Assembly (NCBI GenBank): GCA_036000105.1 | Contig: DASYGE010000011.1 | Coordinates: forward strand, 13,636-77,635 | Length of the DNA stretch: 64,000 nucleotides | Source: DASUBN01 sp036000105 | GTDB lineage: Bacteria > Pseudomonadota > Gammaproteobacteria > Natronospirales > REEB76 | Direction: 5' to 3' | Part shown: positions 60,959-64,000 of the stretch, in pieces | How the letters are laid out: every line of letters begins with the position of its first letter | Numbering within the stretch: the stretch's first letter is position 1 | Program-made: the position numbers and the translations under genes | The notes under the pieces: model-generated | Told to the model about the DNA's origin: nothing | Database searches by the model: none | Seen by the model: the letters and a program-made list of their open reading frames with translations, nothing else

Positions 60959-62914
60959 CTAATTTTTCCGCTGCGCTGCCGTCTCCGCGGCATATTCTTC
61001 CTGCAGGTGGTGTATCTCGGGTAGATAGCGTAGCTCGTGGCTTGCCGCAAGGGCGTCCAGCTGTGGCCTGGCGTCTTTGGTATCGCCATAGGCGAGGAGC
61101 GTTTCTATGAAGTTTGTCCGCATGAGGGTGTCCCGGGGGCACAAAGTGACAGCCTCGTGCATGGCGCCGAGCGCTCCGGGTACCTCGCCGATCTGGCGCT
61201 GGAAGACGCCAAAACTGTTCCAGATCCCCGCGCCGTAACAGCCTTCGCTCATGATCTTGGGATTTTGCAGGGCATGTCGGAATATCAGTGTCATATCGCC
61301 GTACAAGGGTTTACTGTCAGCAGCATCCATGATTAGCAAGGATTGCAGCGCAAGTTGTAAGGTGGTGCTGGGAGTCGCGATGGCAACTTCATCGTCCGCC
61401 TCATGGAGATGTAGTTTCGCCCGGGGTATGTCGTGCAGATTGATGTACATATAGGCCAGCCCGATATCTTGGTTGATATTGTCGGGATCTGCGGCCTTGG
61501 ATCGTGCTGCAGCATCGAGGGCAAGGGGTATGAGCCGGGTATCTTTGGTAGCGACTATGTAACCGACGTAAGCCCATTGGAGTTCTGCTAGGGCGCGTGC
61601 GGAATGGGGATGGTGTTGTGACTCAGAGAGGGAAAACGTGAGTTCTGTCTGCCAGTCCGCCGAGCGTATGGCGGTGGTGAGAGCCAGCAGCAGGATGCAT
61701 GTGACGAGCAGTGCTTTGGCCAAGGCCGCCCTTCCCTGGTCGGCGACCACAGGATACAGGGTGCCGATTATGCCTAGCAACAAGCCGAACATGGGCAGGT
61801 AGTTGCGGTGCTCGAATGCGAGCTCCAGTGGCAATACCGTTGACTCCATCAGCTGGCCAGCGAAGAACCAGAGGATGCCGAAGCTCAGCAGCGGCACGCG
61901 TTTGCGCAGGGTCACTGCCCCGGCAAGTAGGACCGCGATTACGAGGGCGCAAGGCAGGGTAGTGCCCGGGTCCAGCCACCCGCGGGACGGGACGATGTCG
62001 TCATGGAAGAGGGCCAGCTGGCGCAGATCGGGAACGAAGATCCAGCGCAGATAATCCATGAGTATCCGGCATTCGCTCAGGACTCTCTCATAAAGAGTGA
62101 AGTTCCGTAGTACATATCCATTGAAGAAGAAGCCAGGTTTCAACACGGCGAGTCCGCAGGCGGCAAGCAGCGGCAGGATTAGGAACGCGACGAAGAACCA
62201 GTAGACCTCCTTCTTCGCTTTGTCGTCGCCACCTTGGAAGCCGAGCAACGTGAATTCGATAACCAGGATGAAGACCGGGGTCAGCGCTGCATTCTCCTTG
62301 CACAGCATGCCGACTACCGTGCAAAGGGGCGTGAGCACCCAGATATGCCAGTGGCCACCCCCTCCGTTGCGCCCTCGTCTGCGGCCTACCAAGTAGCTCA
62401 GGATCGCGGCGACGGAGAATAGAGCGGACAGGCTGTTGTCACGCTGCACCGTATATAGGACCGAGGTGAGGTTAAGAGGGTGGACCAGCCAGAGCGTGCT
62501 CGCAGCAAGGCCTAGCCAGGCGATGGTGCAGTCATCCAAGCTCTTGCGTGTGGAATCCCGATAGGCGCGCAGTAGATCCCGGGATAGATACCAGAGCAGG
62601 ATGCCCACCACCAGGTGGATGCATATGTTGGTGATCTTGAAGGGGAGGGGCGATACACCGAAGAAGTGGGCATCCAGCACGAATGTCAGGGTACTGATAG
62701 GGCGAAGCAGACCCCCCACCGGAGCGGATAAGATGGCGTGCAACATGCCATCTAGGCTAAGTTCCCGAAGTTTTATGGCCGCGTTATCCGCGATGCTGCC
62801 GATGTCGTCGAATACGAAAGCTCCCGGTAAGCCAGGCAAGTAGATGAGTGCGCCCAACAGCAACGCACTGAGCCAAGCTGCACCGAAGAGAGGTTTGTTC
62901 CGGGAAAGGTTCAT
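60959..62914 (-). CDS. TMTC-like GT-C membrane glycosyltransferase (second paralog)
   Basis: The 651-residue protein has the same layout as its neighbour: about 11-12 membrane helices up to residue about 420, then a helical periplasmic region with repeats such as LAYMYINLHDIPRAKLHLHEA. The Asp pair of the first loop is Asp36-Asp37 (AFVFDDIGSI), and LRPISTLTFVLDAHFFG and WLVHPLNL are conserved. It lies 73 bases upstream of the first paralog and 90 bases downstream of pilA, after the pilA terminator, so it may depend on read-through or a weak promoter near 62920-62945. Pairing of two GT-C genes with one pilin is unusual. Confidence 0.8.
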   Translation of the reverse strand: MNLSRNKPLFGAAWLSALLLGALIYLPGLPGAFVFDDIGSIADNAAIKLRELSLDGMLHAILSAPVGGLLRPISTLTFVLDAHFFGVSPLPFKITNICIHLVVGILLWYLSRDLLRAYRDSTRKSLDDCTIAWLGLAASTLWLVHPLNLTSVLYTVQRDNSLSALFSVAAILSYLVGRRRGRNGGGGHWHIWVLTPLCTVVGMLCKENAALTPVFILVIEFTLLGFQGGDDKAKKEVYWFFVAFLILPLLAACGLAVLKPGFFFNGYVLRNFTLYERVLSECRILMDYLRWIFVPDLRQLALFHDDIVPSRGWLDPGTTLPCALVIAVLLAGAVTLRKRVPLLSFGILWFFAGQLMESTVLPLELAFEHRNYLPMFGLLLGIIGTLYPVVADQGRAALAKALLVTCILLLALTTAIRSADWQTELTFSLSESQHHPHSARALAELQWAYVGYIVATKDTRLIPLALDAAARSKAADPDNINQDIGLAYMYINLHDIPRAKLHLHEADDEVAIATPSTTLQLALQSLLIMDAADSKPLYGDMTLIFRHALQNPKIMSEGCYGAGIWNSFGVFQRQIGEVPGALGAMHEAVTLCPRDTLMRTNFIETLLAYGDTKDARPQLDALAASHELRYLPEIHHLQEEYAAETAAQRKN

Positions 62915-62940
62915 CGCTATCGAATTATTGTATTAAGGAT

Positions 62941-62975
62941 ATATAAAACTATGCCCCGCATGGTGCGGGGCATAG
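62941..62975 (-). terminator. Rho-independent terminator of pilA (first copy)
   Basis: On the minus strand the 12-base arms CTATGCCCCGCA and TGCGGGGCATAG (stem 62975-62949) surround a 3-base loop and are followed by TTTTATAT. It is inside the 137-base repeat, so the same hairpin follows the second pilin gene. Confidence 0.9.
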
Positions 62976-63085
62976 ATCCCATTCGGGAAACTACATCTTA
63001 AGTCTTATTTTGGTGCATTAGCATCGCGGCAAGAAGTCGGCAGATACTTGGCATCCACCGGGGTCAGAGTGGTCGTCGGGCCGCA
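62949..63085. repeat. 137-base exact repeat, copy 1 (pilA 3' end and terminator)
   Basis: These 137 bases match 63864-64000 base for base on reading (offset 915). The repeat covers the pilin terminator, the 3' untranslated region and the last 26 codons plus stop of pilA. Copy 2 is cut by the window edge, so the real repeat is probably longer. Confidence 0.95.
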
Positions 63086-63484
63086 GTGCCAGGTATTGCC
63101 GCCGTCTCCCGTCCAGATTTCCATGGTCTTGTCGGTGATGTGGCTGTTGTCGCCGGTGTGCTTCATTTTAGCCACGATGGCATAAGTGCCGCCAGCAATG
63201 ATGTAGCCCAGAACCGTCGTTACATAGCGACCCACAGCAGGCGCCGTCGCATTGTTGGTGGAGGTGCTGTACACGGATTCAAGGGTCGCCGGCCAGCTGC
63301 TCTTGTTCTGGTAGTACTCGGCCAGGCCCACTTCGCCGCCGCCGTTCAACTGGATGCCTTCCGACATCTGGGAACGGGCGATGTAGTCCTGGTACGCCGG
63401 GATGGCGATGGCCGCCAGGATGCCGATGATCGCAATCACGATCATCAACTCGATCAGGGTAAAACCCTTTTGCAAGGTCTTCAT
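63005..63484 (-). CDS. pilA: Type IV major pilin PilA (first copy)
   Basis: This 159-residue prepilin has the short leader MKTLQKG cut by PilD before Phe8, and the mature start FTLIELMIVIAIIGILAAIA with Glu5, which is needed for assembly and methylation. Residues about 8-35 are the hydrophobic spine; the globular head follows. Cys134 and Cys152 near the end would form the D-region disulfide loop (CGPTTTLTPVDAKYLPTSC). Ser and Thr are plentiful, including the TTTLT stretch inside the loop. A sigma54 promoter lies upstream, and two GT-C genes follow. Confidence 0.97.
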   Translation of the reverse strand: MKTLQKGFTLIELMIVIAIIGILAAIAIPAYQDYIARSQMSEGIQLNGGGEVGLAEYYQNKSSWPATLESVYSTSTNNATAPAVGRYVTTVLGYIIAGGTYAIVAKMKHTGDNSHITDKTMEIWTGDGGNTWHCGPTTTLTPVDAKYLPTSCRDANAPK

Positions 63485-63548
63485 GGATACACTCCTCGAA
63501 GTGTTGACAGATAACTTGAAGTGCGAACTTTACACTCCTGCCCTTGAT

Positions 63549-63565
63549 ATGCAACTAGCATGCCA
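63549..63565 (-). promoter_or_regulatory. Sigma-54 (-24/-12) promoter of pilA
   Basis: On the minus strand the sequence reads TGGCATGCTAGTTGCAT, against the consensus TGGCACG-N4-TTGC(A/T). The GG and GC pairs have the required 10 bases between them, and only one of the well-conserved bases differs. It ends 64 bases before the pilA ATG, so transcription would start about 53 bases before it. RpoN is encoded at 1707-3110; the activator (PilR in pseudomonads) is not in this window. Confidence 0.9.
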
Positions 63566-63640
63566 ACTCCCAGGAGCAGGGTTCCAAGGCGGTTTAATAG
63601 GACTTTTGCAGCAGCCTGGGGGCTGGTTCTCATTACTCAC

Positions 63641-63675
63641 TGTCAAAAACTTGTCAGAGAGTGACAATCTCTGTC
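63641..63675 (-). promoter_or_regulatory. Candidate PilR-type activator binding region
   Basis: TGTC or its complement occurs four times in 35 bases (63641-63644, 63652-63655, 63663-63666 as GACA, 63672-63675), spaced 9-11 bases. The cluster starts 76 bases upstream of the -24/-12 element, the distance typical for sigma54 activators. PilR in Pseudomonas aeruginosa is known to bind TGTC repeats upstream of pilA. This is a sequence-based guess. Confidence 0.55.
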
Positions 63676-63855
63676 AGTTTCAGTTGTTATCTATAATTTG
63701 GAACCGACTCGCGCATATTCCCGGACAAGCCATGTCCCTTGAGCAGATTCATGGTATCCGGTGCAAAATGCGCCGGTTTGCCCTACATCATGCGAGTCGG
63801 GAGTTTAGGCGTTCGTTTTCGGAGTGGCTCATTTCAGCTGGCGGCACGCAAGCTT

Positions 63856-63890
63856 AAAAAAAGCTATGCCCCGCATGGTGCGGGGCATAG
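63856..63890 (-). terminator. Rho-independent terminator of the second pilin copy
   Basis: The same 12-bp hairpin as copy 1 (63890-63864 on the minus strand) is followed, after one C, by seven T. It should end the transcript of the pilin gene cut by the window edge. Confidence 0.9.
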
Positions 63891-64000
63891 ATCCCATTCG
63901 GGAAACTACATCTTAAGTCTTATTTTGGTGCATTAGCATCGCGGCAAGAAGTCGGCAGATACTTGGCATCCACCGGGGTCAGAGTGGTCGTCGGGCCGCA
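63864..64000. repeat. 137-base exact repeat, copy 2 (cut by window edge)
   Basis: This copy is identical to 62949-63085 as far as the window goes. It marks a recent tandem duplication or gene conversion of the pilin gene with its terminator. Confidence 0.95.
63920..64000 (-). CDS. Type IV pilin, second copy, C-terminal 26 residues
   Basis: Only the last 26 residues and the stop are visible, and they are identical to PilA: they start at the first Cys of the D-region loop and end in SCRDANAPK. The rest lies outside the window. The product is most likely a second major pilin or a pilin variant that shares the D-region; whether the head differs cannot be seen. Confidence 0.85.
   Translation of the reverse strand, partial: CGPTTTLTPVDAKYLPTSCRDANAPK

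Larger units (their letters stand above)
63485..63863. other. Region between the two pilin copies
   Basis: These 379 bases hold the pilA promoter region and no gene. Besides the -24/-12 element (63549-63565) and the TGTC cluster (63641-63675), it contains an A run at 63856-63862 that is the T tail of the upstream pilin terminator. The short open frames across it have no features of a real protein. Confidence 0.7.

Noticed and set aside
48913..62940. Complete Wzx/Wzy O-antigen or capsule cluster
   Set aside because: A flippase and glycosyltransferase are present, but no Wzy polymerase, O-antigen ligase, chain-length protein, initiating phosphoglycosyl transferase or nucleotide-sugar synthesis set was found.
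1..64000. CRISPR array, insertion sequence or prophage
   Set aside because: No regularly spaced repeats, transposase, integrase or phage structural genes were seen; the only long repeat is the pilin 3' end.

Overview
The window is a GC-rich chromosomal segment of a Gammaproteobacterium outside the enteric group. The evidence is gene order and family content: lptB-rpoN-hpf, lpoA-yraN-diaA divergent from rsmI, a complete mraZ-to-ftsZ division and cell-wall cluster followed by lpxC, dciA, an M23 peptidase and secA, petABC followed by sspAB, and pilBCD-coaE-zapD-yacG. MurE carries the DNPR motif of meso-diaminopimelate enzymes, so the wall is Gram-negative type. No species can be named from the sequence alone.

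Layout. 1-7304 holds the end of a patatin-like lipase, rapZ, hpf, rpoN, the LPS transport and Kdo genes lptB, lptA, lptC, kdsC and kdsD, and a BolA/IbaG gene. 7346-15292 holds murA, a DegS/DegQ-type periplasmic protease, the cytochrome bc1 operon petABC, sspAB, a DUF4442 and macro-domain pair, and a BON-domain lipoprotein. 15336-20573 is the FAD oxidase-diaA-yraN-lpoA block divergent from rsmI. 20621-20974 is the RNase P RNA. 21237-36945 is the division and cell-wall operon, led by a good sigma70 promoter with MraZ operator repeats; most of its genes overlap by a few bases, and murB and ddl are absent. 37101-43573 is lpxC, dciA, M23 peptidase, secA, a Nudix-ThiE fusion and yacG. 43576-48912 is zapD, coaE, pilD, pilC and pilB.

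48913-64000 is the accessory part. In many relatives pilA sits next to pilBCD. Here about 14 kb of surface-glycan type genes lie between pilB and pilA, and they look less GC-rich by eye. The + strand group is a flippase, two FemAB-like acyltransferases, a methyltransferase and a DegT-type protein. The minus strand groups are two methyltransferases flanking a GT4 glycosyltransferase, then a polyprenyl-phosphate-sugar synthase-like GT2 and two paralogous TMTC-like GT-C membrane proteins. These end at a type IV pilin gene with a sigma54 promoter (rpoN is in the same window). A second pilin copy is cut by the right edge; its last 137 bases, including the terminator, match the first copy exactly.

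My main hypothesis is a pilin modification system: the GT2 enzyme loads a sugar on undecaprenyl phosphate, and the two GT-C proteins transfer it in the periplasm to the neighbouring major pilin. The flippase, FemAB and methyltransferase set may build or decorate the same glycan or a separate surface polymer. The link is inferred from gene order and family logic, not shown. No tRNA, rRNA, CRISPR array, insertion sequence, integrase or prophage gene was seen.
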